Assembly (NCBI RefSeq): GCF_000153185.1
Contig: NZ_CH724150.1
Coordinates: 80,898 to 131,395 of the forward strand
Reading direction: 5' to 3'
Length of the DNA: 50,498 nt
Source of the DNA: Reinekea blandensis MED297
GTDB lineage: Bacteria > Pseudomonadota > Gammaproteobacteria > Pseudomonadales > Natronospirillaceae
In this document: positions 25,855 through 35,172 of the stretch, piece by piece
Position numbering within the stretch: the stretch's first letter is position 1
Layout of the letters: each line of letters begins with the position of its first letter
Notes under the pieces: generated by a model
Told to the model about the DNA's origin: nothing
Seen by the model: the letters and a program-made list of their open reading frames with translations, nothing else
Database searches by the model: none
Program-made: the position numbers and the translations under genes

Positions 25855-27417
25855 ATGATTTCATTAATAACTGTATCTCGAAGTATAGAAAATTTAGATG
25901 GATTACTTTCCACATTGAAAGATGCAATCGGTGATATTCCTTATGAGGTTCTTTGTTCGTGGAATGGGGATGATAGCCCTCCGGTAAAGAGATTTAGTGA
26001 CATAAATATTCGGTTTAAAACTATTAAACCATACAATTTTTCAAGCAATAATAATGAACTTGCTAAGCTGGCACAGTACTCGACATTACTGATATTGAAT
26101 GATGACATTGAATTCGATCCTTATTGCATTGTAAATGCGTTGAAATTATTTTCTAAACCAAAATGCGGGATAGTAGGAGCCAACCTGCGTTACCCTGATG
26201 GTAAGGTGCAACATGCAGGTATGTTCATCGATGAAAAGCTTATGCCGTACCACTACTTAAAGAACCAAGCAGACTTTAAAGATCCTCGAATTAATTTTGA
26301 TAGGGAAGTGCCTGCAGTTACAGGTGCATTCATGCTGATAGACAGGGAAGAGTTTTTATCTATTCAGTTTGACGAGCAATGTGAAGTTGCCGCTCAAGAT
26401 GTAATTCTTTGCTTGGAATACAGAGAGCGATATTCGAAAGCAATAATGTATTGTCACGATGCTCGTGCGATACATTTTGAAAACAAAACTCGGAAACTGT
26501 TCGATCAAAAGCTGACTCCGCCTAACGATATTCGGATAATGAAAGAATCTATTGCTAGGCAGTTCTCAAACGAAGTCATAACGCATCCAAATTCATCTAC
26601 AGTTAAGTTGCGTATCGTTACGGAAAAACCAGGTTGGATTATGCATCGTAAAGGACTGGAAATTGCTAAACGGTTATCTGACTCACGTATTAATGAAGAC
26701 TTTCCAGATGCAAATATTCACTACTATATAAATTATGGTTATTTCAATAAACGACCAAAGCATGGCTTAGTCGTAGCTAACTTTACTCATTTCGATGAGT
26801 CGCTCCATGCAGATAAGTGGGTCGCAGTAGCAAAAGAAGTCGACCATTGTGTCGCTGTCTCAGAGGAGGCAGCTAACAATCTTCGACGTTTTAATATACC
26901 TGATGAAAAAATTTCGGTTATCAAGGTCGGAGCAGACGTTAGTTTTAAGCCGAAAATGACAGTAGGAATTGTCGGTCGAGTATACAACGGTGGTAGAAAG
27001 GGCGAGCATTTGGTTAAAGCATTGACTAACGATCCAGACGTAATGCAGGGTTTGAAAATAGTAGCTAATAATGATAGCTGGGGGGTTCCAGTTTGGAAAT
27101 TTGAAGACATGTCAGATTTCTATAGGGCTGTGGACTTTCTATTGGTACCTTCGTTGATAGAAGGTGGCCCTGTTCCATTTATGGAAGCGCTAGCAACTGG
27201 CACTTTGGCTATTGCTCCACCAATTGGGGTAATTCCTGAGTTTCCACATATCGAATATAAAACGGGGGATTACGACTCTCTTAAATCTGTAATCACTACA
27301 ACCAAAAAACATTATTTGCAGAATAAACATGGATTGTCCAAGTATATGTTACATCATAATTGGAGTAGTTGGGCAAATCAGCACATTGCGCTATTTCAAC
27401 GACTTTTGTCGAACTGA
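25855..27417 (+). CDS. Two-headed glycosyltransferase (GT2 + GT4)
   Basis: A 520-residue protein starting immediately after the upstream stop. Residues 1-225 are a GT2 domain that begins SLITVSRSIENLDGLLSTL and includes LLILNDDIEF and YPDGKVQHAGMFIDE; a proline-rich join leads to a shortened GT4 domain (~255-520). The GT4 part has VGIVGRVYNGGRKGEHL (start of the donor domain) and SLIEGGPVPFMEALATG near 435 in place of the EX7E motif. Its N-terminal acceptor half (MHRKGLEIAKRLSDSRI) is short. Together with the preceding 1009-residue enzyme and the one at 32713, this makes three GT2+GT4 fusions in the locus. Confidence 0.82.
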   Translation: MISLITVSRSIENLDGLLSTLKDAIGDIPYEVLCSWNGDDSPPVKRFSDINIRFKTIKPYNFSSNNNELAKLAQYSTLLILNDDIEFDPYCIVNALKLFSKPKCGIVGANLRYPDGKVQHAGMFIDEKLMPYHYLKNQADFKDPRINFDREVPAVTGAFMLIDREEFLSIQFDEQCEVAAQDVILCLEYRERYSKAIMYCHDARAIHFENKTRKLFDQKLTPPNDIRIMKESIARQFSNEVITHPNSSTVKLRIVTEKPGWIMHRKGLEIAKRLSDSRINEDFPDANIHYYINYGYFNKRPKHGLVVANFTHFDESLHADKWVAVAKEVDHCVAVSEEAANNLRRFNIPDEKISVIKVGADVSFKPKMTVGIVGRVYNGGRKGEHLVKALTNDPDVMQGLKIVANNDSWGVPVWKFEDMSDFYRAVDFLLVPSLIEGGPVPFMEALATGTLAIAPPIGVIPEFPHIEYKTGDYDSLKSVITTTKKHYLQNKHGLSKYMLHHNWSSWANQHIALFQRLLSN

Positions 27418-27541
27418 GATTGTAGGGGCGGCTTCTAAAAGTATGCTGGGTTTGATTGGAGAAGCGTATAATGCGCTTGAAGTTTAGCTGTGTAGACTGT
27501 TGTTACCTGTCGTTTCCTTTTCTAGGTTAAAACTATTAATT

Positions 27542-29356
27542 ATGAAAGACTTGTTATCAAAACCGTTACAGCTCGAAGCTATGTGGGAGAACTGCGAGTG
27601 GTCTTTTTTTTCTGAGATAACCAAACTGCCTCTGGCAGATTTGAAGAAAAATGATCGGTTAGGCCTCATGGTATTAGGAGCTGCTCTGCAACTTGACGAG
27701 CCTAAGTCAGCGTTGCAAACCCTACACAGGGGCTTAAAACTCTTGGATAGTAAACAGCGCGGTTTTGAATTTATTGCAAGTTTAATAGATATCCAAATTG
27801 CTAAGTTGTTTTTCCTCCAAGGAGAGCAACGTCGAGCAGTTTCTATAATTCAAGAAGCTTGGAATCGTGATGGTTATCTGTTAACGCCTTTATTTTACGA
27901 ATTTTTAGTGGGAGAAGCAGAGCTTAGAGTTCAAAGTGGTTCATATCGTACTGCAATTCAAGTTTGGCAAGATGTAGCGATGATTATGCAGCAAGATTGC
28001 CCCGATTTTATTTATGAGCGTCTAAGTTATACATATCGATTAAATAAAACGGGGTTTGGAGGTACTAAAGACGAAAACTTGGTCCGGGGAGATTGTCATA
28101 AGCACGAAGTACTACGCTATATGCACGCGCAATTGCGACCTGATTTTTATTTTGAAATAGGTGTGGATGGAGGAAAGAGTCTAGCTCTTTCGAATTGTAG
28201 AGCTTTAGGGGTTGACGCCCGTCCGGAATTAGATTTAAAAGTTGAGTTATCGAGTAATTGTGAAATTGTGAATCTAAGTAGTGATAAGTTCTTCGAATTA
28301 CACGCAGATGGTATGCTCTCAACAGCACCTGATCTCGCCTTAATTGATGGTATGCATCTGTTTGAGTTTGCGTTACGTGATTTTATTAATTTGGAGAAGT
28401 ACTCTAAACCATATACTTTAGTGGTAGTGGATGATGTATTTCCATGTCATCCAAAGCAAGCTGAGCGTGTTCGGCAGACGGGATCATGGACTGGTGACAT
28501 ATGGAAGCTTTTGCCAATACTCAAAAAATATCGGCCCGATTTAACATTAATTACTCTAGATAGCTACACAACCGGATTGCTACTGATTTCTGGATTAGAC
28601 TCTAAGAATAATCAGCTTTCGCTCGCATACCCTGAAATAATGAAGGAATATCAACGAGACATAGAGGTTCCCTCTGAATACCTAACACGTATTGGTGCTC
28701 TTCGTTCCGATGATTCGTTGGTCGATAGTCTATTAAGCATTCTTAAGGAAGCAAAAGAGCGATCGTCTTCCGGAAAAACGTTGAGCCGGAAGCTCGCTAC
28801 TCTTAAGCCTTTCTTAAACCTTGCAGGAAAAATGCTCGATTCGCCAGGCCGCCCTCCGTTAATGATTGTTGAAAGTATGCGGAAAGAGATTGAAGAGTCT
28901 AAGGTGACATTGGCTAAACTATATATTCCTCAACAAGTAGGGGGGGATTACAGCGAAAGATATAGCCTAGAAGAAAAGATTTATTTTGACGAATGGTATG
29001 ATTTATCTTTTTTTGCTCATGATGTTGCTAAAGGTAAAAAGATTCGCTTTGATCCAATGGAAGGGCCTGGACTGGTTGAAATTCAGCGAATCACAATTAA
29101 CCCGCATCAAGGAGGTAACGAAGTTATTGAATATATTGGTAACCAAGAATTGAGAAGCATTGTGGCACGGGGAGATGCTGTTCTACTAGAAAACAATGAT
29201 AAATTTTTAGTTTACTCATATTCGAAAGACCCAATCCTGTTAATCCCTTGGTCAGGTGAGAAGGGAGGGAACATGGAAATAAGGGTTCGGTTTCGTGTTA
29301 CAAGAAATACCGCAGAAATTGAAAAGGCCTGGTTAGTACATAAAGAGTTGCGTTAA
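27542..29356 (+). CDS. TPR-like / class I methyltransferase-like protein with C-terminal beta domain
   Basis: ATG 27542 (MKDLLSKPLQ) gives 604 residues; a TTG at 27500 is also open. Residues 1-190 are helical and TPR-like (LKKNDRLGLMVLGAALQLDEP). Residues ~200-350 resemble a class I SAM-dependent methyltransferase: FYFEIGVDGGKSLALS is the cofactor loop, then LGVDARPELD, LALIDGMHLFEFALRD and VVVDDVFP. The C-terminal ~120 residues include IRFDPMEGPGLVEIQRI, a beta-domain motif that also appears at the end of the AlgX-like protein at 31096. It may methylate a sugar in the glycan. Separated from the previous gene by 124 bases; AT-rich. Confidence 0.65.
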   Translation: MKDLLSKPLQLEAMWENCEWSFFSEITKLPLADLKKNDRLGLMVLGAALQLDEPKSALQTLHRGLKLLDSKQRGFEFIASLIDIQIAKLFFLQGEQRRAVSIIQEAWNRDGYLLTPLFYEFLVGEAELRVQSGSYRTAIQVWQDVAMIMQQDCPDFIYERLSYTYRLNKTGFGGTKDENLVRGDCHKHEVLRYMHAQLRPDFYFEIGVDGGKSLALSNCRALGVDARPELDLKVELSSNCEIVNLSSDKFFELHADGMLSTAPDLALIDGMHLFEFALRDFINLEKYSKPYTLVVVDDVFPCHPKQAERVRQTGSWTGDIWKLLPILKKYRPDLTLITLDSYTTGLLLISGLDSKNNQLSLAYPEIMKEYQRDIEVPSEYLTRIGALRSDDSLVDSLLSILKEAKERSSSGKTLSRKLATLKPFLNLAGKMLDSPGRPPLMIVESMRKEIEESKVTLAKLYIPQQVGGDYSERYSLEEKIYFDEWYDLSFFAHDVAKGKKIRFDPMEGPGLVEIQRITINPHQGGNEVIEYIGNQELRSIVARGDAVLLENNDKFLVYSYSKDPILLIPWSGEKGGNMEIRVRFRVTRNTAEIEKAWLVHKELR

Positions 29357-29640
29357 TAGCAACCTAGCCCTTAATTACTGATAAAAAATACGATGAATAG
29401 AACCCAAAAGATGGAACTCGTGGATTTTCTGTGTCAAACCGCGAGCTACAGACAGAGAGATGGTTAAACTCACTAATAATCTCTATGAGAGCTTTTACTA
29501 AGATTAGGGTAAAGGTATGTTACGGTCCATAACTGAGATGTGGACGCTTGAACAATATAACCTTTTGAAAGTACGTAAGATCAACAAATACTAGATTATT
29601 AAACAGATTGAAAATGGTGATTTACTTTGGGTATTAACAA
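29357..29640. other. 284-base non-coding gap, possible stem-loop
   Basis: No convincing gene is seen. CTCGTGG (29417-29423) can pair with CCGCGAG (29439-29445, one G-U pair). Nothing resembles a transposase remnant that I can support. It may carry the promoter of the O-acetylation genes that follow. Confidence 0.35.
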
Positions 29641-31083
29641 ATGATTTTCAGTTCTATTGGTTTTATTTTTGCCTTTTTACCAATAACAGTCTTTGTCTAC
29701 TACATTTTGGAGAAGAATTACTCAGCTTTCTCTATTCCATTCTTAGTCGTAGCTTCTTTGTTTTTCTATGCGTATTGGAAGCCTATATATTTACCCTTAA
29801 TAGTAATATCCGCCTTTGTCAACTATTGCATAGGGCGTTTGGTTTCAGTTGAAAAAGACAATTCAATTAAGAGAACTGTTTTGTCGTTAGGTATTTTGCT
29901 TAACATTGCTACTTTAGCACTATTTAAATATGCAGATTTTATTTTTGAAAATGTCAATATTGTTACTGGGCTTGATATCGAACCACTCAATTTGCTACTT
30001 CCGCTAGCCATTAGCTTTTTTACTTTTCAGCAAATTGCTTTTCTAGTTGATAGCTATAAAGGTGAAGTGGATGACTATTCCATTAGTGACTATTTTTTAT
30101 TTGTAACTTTTTTTCCTCAGTTGATTGCTGGACCAATTGTTCACCACAAACAAATGATGCCCCAGTTTAGTTCATCTTCGAAGCAAGGCATAAACTTAGG
30201 GAATATTGAAAAGGGTATTCTGATTTTTTCAATAGGGCTATTTAAGAAATTAATAATTGCTGATTTTTTTGGTGGTTATGCGGATGTTGGTTATGAGTCT
30301 GTTGATCATATTGGGTTCTGGGGTGCATGGGCAACAAGTTTATCGTATACGATCCAACTTTATTACGATTTCTCAGGTTATTGTGATATGGCAATTGGTG
30401 CAGCTCTGTTTTTTAATATTAACCTTCCTATTAACTTTAATAGCCCTTATAAAGCTCTGAATATTCAGGATTTTTGGCGCAGATGGCACATGACACTGTC
30501 AACATGGTTGCGAGATTATGTCTACATTCCAATGGGTGGAAACCGGAAATCTAGTAGAATTACAAGCCGTAACTTGCTTTTAACTTTCTTCATTGGTGGG
30601 GTGTGGCATGGTGCTGGGTGGGGATTTGTTCTTTGGGGTATTTTACACGGTTTAGCGCTGGTATTTCATCGAATGTGGACATCTACTGGTTTAAAGATGT
30701 CGAAGTATCTTGGTTGGTTTGTGACTTTTATGTTTGTCCATGTTGCCTGGGTGTTTTTCAGAGCACCTGAAATATCGGTTGCTTTTGAATTAATAGAGAA
30801 ATTATTCACTCCTGATTTGGCTGATGTGCAAAATGTGATCCAAAATTTATTTGTAAGCTATCATATGACTCCAATTCTGTTAAAACTAGATGGCCCGGTA
30901 GTTGTTTTGTATTGCATTTTTGTATTGGCATATACTTTTATAGGAAAAAACTCAATTCAAATTTTAGAATCTGAATATATTGCCTCATGGAATGTTTCCC
31001 TAGTTGCTGCAGCTGCTTTCGTTATAGGTGTTATGGCATTGATTGGTAGTAAGAGCCAAACCTTTCTTTATTTTAATTTTTAG
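29641..31083 (+). CDS. MBOAT-family O-acyltransferase (AlgI-like)
   Basis: A 480-residue polytopic membrane protein. It opens MIFSSIGFIFAFLPI, the usual start of AlgI/DltB-type acyltransferases. Family landmarks are FFPQLIAGPIVHHKQMMPQF, YYDFSGYCDMAIGAALFF, FNSPYKALNIQDFWRRWHMTLSTWL split over residues ~270-295, and the invariant-His segment GGVWHGAGWGF with the His near 323, plus a second His in GILHG. It moves acetyl groups across the inner membrane for transfer to the polysaccharide in the periplasm. The AlgX/AlgJ-like gene 12 bases downstream is the expected periplasmic partner. Confidence 0.92.
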   Translation: MIFSSIGFIFAFLPITVFVYYILEKNYSAFSIPFLVVASLFFYAYWKPIYLPLIVISAFVNYCIGRLVSVEKDNSIKRTVLSLGILLNIATLALFKYADFIFENVNIVTGLDIEPLNLLLPLAISFFTFQQIAFLVDSYKGEVDDYSISDYFLFVTFFPQLIAGPIVHHKQMMPQFSSSSKQGINLGNIEKGILIFSIGLFKKLIIADFFGGYADVGYESVDHIGFWGAWATSLSYTIQLYYDFSGYCDMAIGAALFFNINLPINFNSPYKALNIQDFWRRWHMTLSTWLRDYVYIPMGGNRKSSRITSRNLLLTFFIGGVWHGAGWGFVLWGILHGLALVFHRMWTSTGLKMSKYLGWFVTFMFVHVAWVFFRAPEISVAFELIEKLFTPDLADVQNVIQNLFVSYHMTPILLKLDGPVVVLYCIFVLAYTFIGKNSIQILESEYIASWNVSLVAAAAFVIGVMALIGSKSQTFLYFNF

Positions 31084-31095
31084 CGGATTGTTATT

Positions 31096-32616
31096 GTGTT
31101 AAAAAAGTGGCTAATTTTAGTGATCTCGTTTACTGCTGCCTTCTTAATAGCGAATTATCAGAAGTTACCCAATGGATTCGATGCTAAAGATTCGTCCCGT
31201 GAAATGTTGAGTGTCGACTTAATAGAGGCAATAAGGAACTTCGGATTCCTCAAGCTTGGTGTTTCTGGTAATCCCGAAAAGGTGTTGGTTGGACGTGATA
31301 GTTTTTTGTTTTTAGGGGAATCACATAATCGGTCATTGACACAGTATCTAAACAGGCAAACTATTAATTTTGATGCAACAGCTAAAGGGTTTGATTTTTT
31401 GGAAAGTTTACGCCGTGACCGTGGATATGAGGTGGTTTTCCAATTAGCGCCATCAAAAGCTTCAATTTATTCTTCAAAGTTGCCACATTTCTTAGGTAAT
31501 GTTATTCCATTTGATGCAAACGATGACGTGATCGAACGATATCGCTTTGCGATTTCTCCAAAAAATAGACTTCTTAGTCAAGTTCAAGGCGGCTTTGATG
31601 TTTATTTCAAAGGGGATACTCATTGGAATGAATTTGGAGCATACATTAGTTACTTGCAGGTTATGGAACAGCTTGAAATTTTGAATGATGAAAGCTACGA
31701 ATATGTAAATGATGCAGTATATGAGAATATACAAGATAGTACTTTTAGAGATTTGGAAAGGTTTCTGAAACTAGACAAAATTATGCTTGATAAGCAGACC
31801 TTGTTGCCTGGAGACCTTTCATCTGTTGTTAATATAAATGATAGCTTTGGTGCAAAGATAAATGTAGAGCAGCTTGATTACCGTATCGGTGGAAAAACGG
31901 TTATGCAATTCGAATTGCCAAATAAAGACATTGGTTCAAACCATAACCCTTACCATATAGAAAATGAAACTGCACTTAATAGTAAATCAGTACTTTGGCT
32001 ACGAGACTCATTTGGTACAGCGATGTCAAAACCAATTTTCTATACGTTTTCGAACGTAACTCTAATACATCCGAATCGTCTTACTCAAGCCGAATTTGAC
32101 CATCTAATCAAAGGTAAAACATTCGATATTGTTCTAGTTACTCTGACTGAACGGCAAGCTTATCCTTTGCTTGAAAAGCTTCCTAATCTAATGGCTAATT
32201 TGCCAGAGAAATCTGGACAATCGAGTGCCTGTAAATTCAATCTTCGTAAATTGTCTCTTTGGGATTATGAAATATATAGAAAGCGGATTTTAATGCCAGA
32301 AACTACTGGGTTGTATGAGGCTATTGGTAAAGATCCACAAATAGGTTTCGATTTAAGGCAAATTAATGAATCTTTATGTGCCAAAAAAAGTCTGAGGCTA
32401 TCCATTAACGTCAAGAGTAAGGACGTTCTTCAGATTTATTACAGAGCAGAAAGTATGAATAAGTTGACAGAGGCTATGAGTGTCAAGTTTAACCTGCAAC
32501 CCGGATTGAATGTGATTGAATGGCTGGTCCCAGATGGTGTGAGTGAAATTAGAGTTGATCCAATACAAGGAGTAGGCCATTTTGTTTTCGATAGTGCCTA
32601 CTTAGAGTTGAACTGA
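31096..32616 (+). CDS. AlgX/AlgJ-like SGNH O-acetyltransferase (membrane-anchored)
   Basis: A 506-residue protein starting at GTG 31096. An N-terminal hydrophobic segment (WLILVISFTAAFLIANY) anchors or exports it. The SGNH-type acetyltransferase region shows GRDSFLFLGESHNRS, QLAPSKASIYSSKLP, the D-x-H pair in KGDTHWNEFG (D174, H176) and the nucleophile-like Ser in LWLRDSFGTAM (S305). That matches the AlgX/AlgJ triad layout. The C-terminal ~110 residues form a beta domain ending in IRVDPIQGVGHFVFDSAYLE. It should transfer acetyl groups from the MBOAT protein to the glycan in the periplasm. Located 12 bases after the MBOAT gene. Confidence 0.85.
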   Translation: MLKKWLILVISFTAAFLIANYQKLPNGFDAKDSSREMLSVDLIEAIRNFGFLKLGVSGNPEKVLVGRDSFLFLGESHNRSLTQYLNRQTINFDATAKGFDFLESLRRDRGYEVVFQLAPSKASIYSSKLPHFLGNVIPFDANDDVIERYRFAISPKNRLLSQVQGGFDVYFKGDTHWNEFGAYISYLQVMEQLEILNDESYEYVNDAVYENIQDSTFRDLERFLKLDKIMLDKQTLLPGDLSSVVNINDSFGAKINVEQLDYRIGGKTVMQFELPNKDIGSNHNPYHIENETALNSKSVLWLRDSFGTAMSKPIFYTFSNVTLIHPNRLTQAEFDHLIKGKTFDIVLVTLTERQAYPLLEKLPNLMANLPEKSGQSSACKFNLRKLSLWDYEIYRKRILMPETTGLYEAIGKDPQIGFDLRQINESLCAKKSLRLSINVKSKDVLQIYYRAESMNKLTEAMSVKFNLQPGLNVIEWLVPDGVSEIRVDPIQGVGHFVFDSAYLELN

Positions 32617-32712
32617 CCAGCCTCGATGTGGATTGTTGCATTTCGCATATCCTCGTACTGAGTTTCACCTGCTGTGATAAATGAGTAGATCACCAAATTT
32701 AGGATATTTGAA

Positions 32713-35172
32713 TTGATCAAATTCTTGAAAATTTTCAAAGAGTATTTCTTACTATGTAAGGAGCCTCTTTTTGATGATGGATGGTATTTAAAAGTTTATG
32801 GCGATGTAAAAGATGCCGGGCTAAACCCTAAGTTGCATTATCTACTTCATGGGGTTAAGGAAGGGCGTAGTCCGAGTAACAGATTTGACGAAGAATTTTA
32901 TCTTTCTCAAATCAACGGAGACATAAATTGTGATTCGAGTTTCTTACACTACGTTACCATAGGGAAACAGTCAGGGTTACTACCTTATAGAAATTGGTCA
33001 AATTCGCCTTGGTGGATTCAATTGGGTGATGACTTGAAGCGGAAAGGTAGCAGATTGAATTTGGGTGATACAACAACTTTTAATAAGATAGTGGTTGTTG
33101 TTCCAGTTTTTAATGCTTTGGATGAATTTAAGGCTTGTTTGGATTCGCTCCTTAATAATCATAAAGGTATTTCGGAAATAGTCATTGTTAATGATTGCAG
33201 TACAGATCCGAAACTTAGCTCTTATTTGGATTCACTGAAATCCATATCGATTATTAATGTTTTAACAAATTATAAGAATATTGGCTTTAGCGGTTCAGTC
33301 AATCGCGGAATAGAATATGCTGGTACTGCAGATGTGATTGTGCTTAATTCGGATACAATTGTTTCTTCAGGTTGGGTGCAAAAGCTATTTCTTTCTGCGT
33401 ATTCAAGAGTCGACGTTTCTACTGTAACCCCCGCTTCTAATAATGCAGGCGTTTTTTCCTTGCCGCACAATGATGACAATGAATTGCTGACTAGGATAGG
33501 GCATGCGGGTTGTGCTCGCCTGCTTCGCCAAGCAAACTTATCCACTCCATTTGAAGTCCCAACTGGCCACGGCTTCTGCATGTACATCCGCCGTGACGCA
33601 CTTAATGAAGTTGGTTTGTTTGATTCTGAAGCGTTTCCCCGTGGCTATGGCGAGGAAAACGACTGGTGCATGCGTGCCCGTCAGAAAGGTTGGAAGCATC
33701 TGTTTGATCCATCTGTTTTTGTTTATCACCATCGCTCGGCAAGTTTTGGGGAGGAAAAACACGAACTGATGGCGCAAGGTAGAAAGGTCGTTGATGAGCG
33801 TTATCCAGAATACAAACAGCTTGTCACCGAATGTTTTGGTTCTCCGCAGTTTACAGAGTTGCGTAACAAAGTCAGAACCCTCGCTAACATGCCTGAAGAG
33901 GTTGCTAAAACTATTCGGCCTCGTGTTCTCACCGTTATTTCAACTCGCACAGGTGGAACCCCTCAAACGAATGAAGATATGATGTCGGCAATCAGTGAGC
34001 AGTTCGAAAGCTTTGTGCTTCATTGCGATGGGTCTATTATTACGCTCTATTCGTATCATCAACAGGTGTATACCGAAGTGGAAAACCATCTGCTCTCTGA
34101 AGTGGTTACGCCGTTCCCCCATGCATCTGCTGAATATGATGACGTCGTGGCGGGTTGGTTGTACAAATGGGCGATCGAGGTAGTGCATATCCGCCACACT
34201 GCTTGGCATAGCCTGGGGTTACCTGCGGTTGCTAAGGCACTTTACATTCCGGTTGTTAACTCGTTTCACGATTTTTATACCGTTTGTCCCACCGTAAAAC
34301 TGTTGGACGAGAACTTAACTTATTGCGGTGGTGTTTGTACGAAAGGAACAGGCCAGTGTGCACATGAGCTTTGGCCACAGGATGCCATCGTTAACTTAAA
34401 ACATGAAAATATTCATGTTTGGCGCGAGCAGTTTTCAGCGTTTTTGTCATCGTGCGATGCGTTTGTTACAACCAACCATTCTGCGAAGGCACTCATCCAA
34501 AAAGCGTTCCCGAAAGCTACCGAAGCTAGGCCCTTTGAAGTAATACCTCACGGACGGGATTTTGAAAACTTTTCTCAATTAGTCATCAATCCAGCGAAAA
34601 CTGATGTTGTGAAAGTACTGGTGCCAGGGAATATCAGTGAAGCCAAGGGCGGTATGCTGTTGGAACAGTTGAGTAAATATTATGGAGAACAAGGTACGCC
34701 AATTGAGTTTCACATTATGGGCAATGTCGGTGGTGACTTGCAGTTTAGCCAGAATGTGGTTTGTCATGGCCCATACGCTCGTGGGCAGTTCAGCCAAAAG
34801 GTCGAAGAAGTTGGCCCCAGCCTTGGGCTGGTGCTCTCTATTTGGCCAGAAACCTGGTGCCATACACTCACCGAAATGTGGGCGGCCGGTGTTCCGGTGT
34901 TGGGGTTGGACATTGGTGCCGTCGGCGTAAGGATTGCTCAAACGGGAGCAGGCTGGTTGGCGCCAGTTGATGATTTTGAGTTTCTAGTGAGTGTACTCGA
35001 TAGTGCGTTGAACGAAAGTGCCTGGACGAGAGCGACGCAGGCTGTGAAGCATTGGCAACAAACCGAGGGCACAGTGCAAACGGCTGAAGCAATGGGGGAG
35101 GCTTACAAGGCGTTGTATTACCAAGTAGCACCGGGTACTCAGCCGCAAAAAACGCTGCAGGTTCCGCAGTAA
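32713..35172 (+). CDS. Two-headed glycosyltransferase (GT2 + GT4) with N-terminal tandem 38-residue repeats
   Basis: An 819-residue protein starting at TTG 32713 with AGGATA upstream. Residues 20-95 hold two copies of the 38-residue module (F20 and F58) also found in the coiled-coil protein at 16662. The GT2 domain (~125-385) shows VVVVPVFNALDEFKA, IVIVNDCSTDPK, VLNSDTIVSSGW and GYGEENDWCMRAR. The GT4 domain (~410-810) has VISTRTGGTPQTNEDM, a Cys cluster (YCGGVCTKGTGQC), VPGNISEAKGG and PETWCHTLTEMWAAG in the EX7E position. Base composition changes inside the gene: AT-rich before about 33420, GC-rich after about 33480, suggesting a chimera. The stop overlaps the next ATG. Confidence 0.85.
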   Translation: MIKFLKIFKEYFLLCKEPLFDDGWYLKVYGDVKDAGLNPKLHYLLHGVKEGRSPSNRFDEEFYLSQINGDINCDSSFLHYVTIGKQSGLLPYRNWSNSPWWIQLGDDLKRKGSRLNLGDTTTFNKIVVVVPVFNALDEFKACLDSLLNNHKGISEIVIVNDCSTDPKLSSYLDSLKSISIINVLTNYKNIGFSGSVNRGIEYAGTADVIVLNSDTIVSSGWVQKLFLSAYSRVDVSTVTPASNNAGVFSLPHNDDNELLTRIGHAGCARLLRQANLSTPFEVPTGHGFCMYIRRDALNEVGLFDSEAFPRGYGEENDWCMRARQKGWKHLFDPSVFVYHHRSASFGEEKHELMAQGRKVVDERYPEYKQLVTECFGSPQFTELRNKVRTLANMPEEVAKTIRPRVLTVISTRTGGTPQTNEDMMSAISEQFESFVLHCDGSIITLYSYHQQVYTEVENHLLSEVVTPFPHASAEYDDVVAGWLYKWAIEVVHIRHTAWHSLGLPAVAKALYIPVVNSFHDFYTVCPTVKLLDENLTYCGGVCTKGTGQCAHELWPQDAIVNLKHENIHVWREQFSAFLSSCDAFVTTNHSAKALIQKAFPKATEARPFEVIPHGRDFENFSQLVINPAKTDVVKVLVPGNISEAKGGMLLEQLSKYYGEQGTPIEFHIMGNVGGDLQFSQNVVCHGPYARGQFSQKVEEVGPSLGLVLSIWPETWCHTLTEMWAAGVPVLGLDIGAVGVRIAQTGAGWLAPVDDFEFLVSVLDSALNESAWTRATQAVKHWQQTEGTVQTAEAMGEAYKALYYQVAPGTQPQKTLQVPQ
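32770..32997 (+). repeat. Two tandem copies of the 38-residue protein repeat
   Basis: Copies start at 32770 and 32884 (114 bases apart). Copy one encodes F-D-D-G-W-Y-L-K-V-Y-G-D-V and KEGRSP, very close to the copy at 17895; copy two is more diverged (FDEEFYL, then LHY). Confidence 0.75.

Noticed and set aside
29357-29640. Possible insertion-sequence remnant before the MBOAT gene
   Set aside because: No terminal inverted repeats, target duplication or transposase motifs could be found; it is only AT-rich non-coding sequence.
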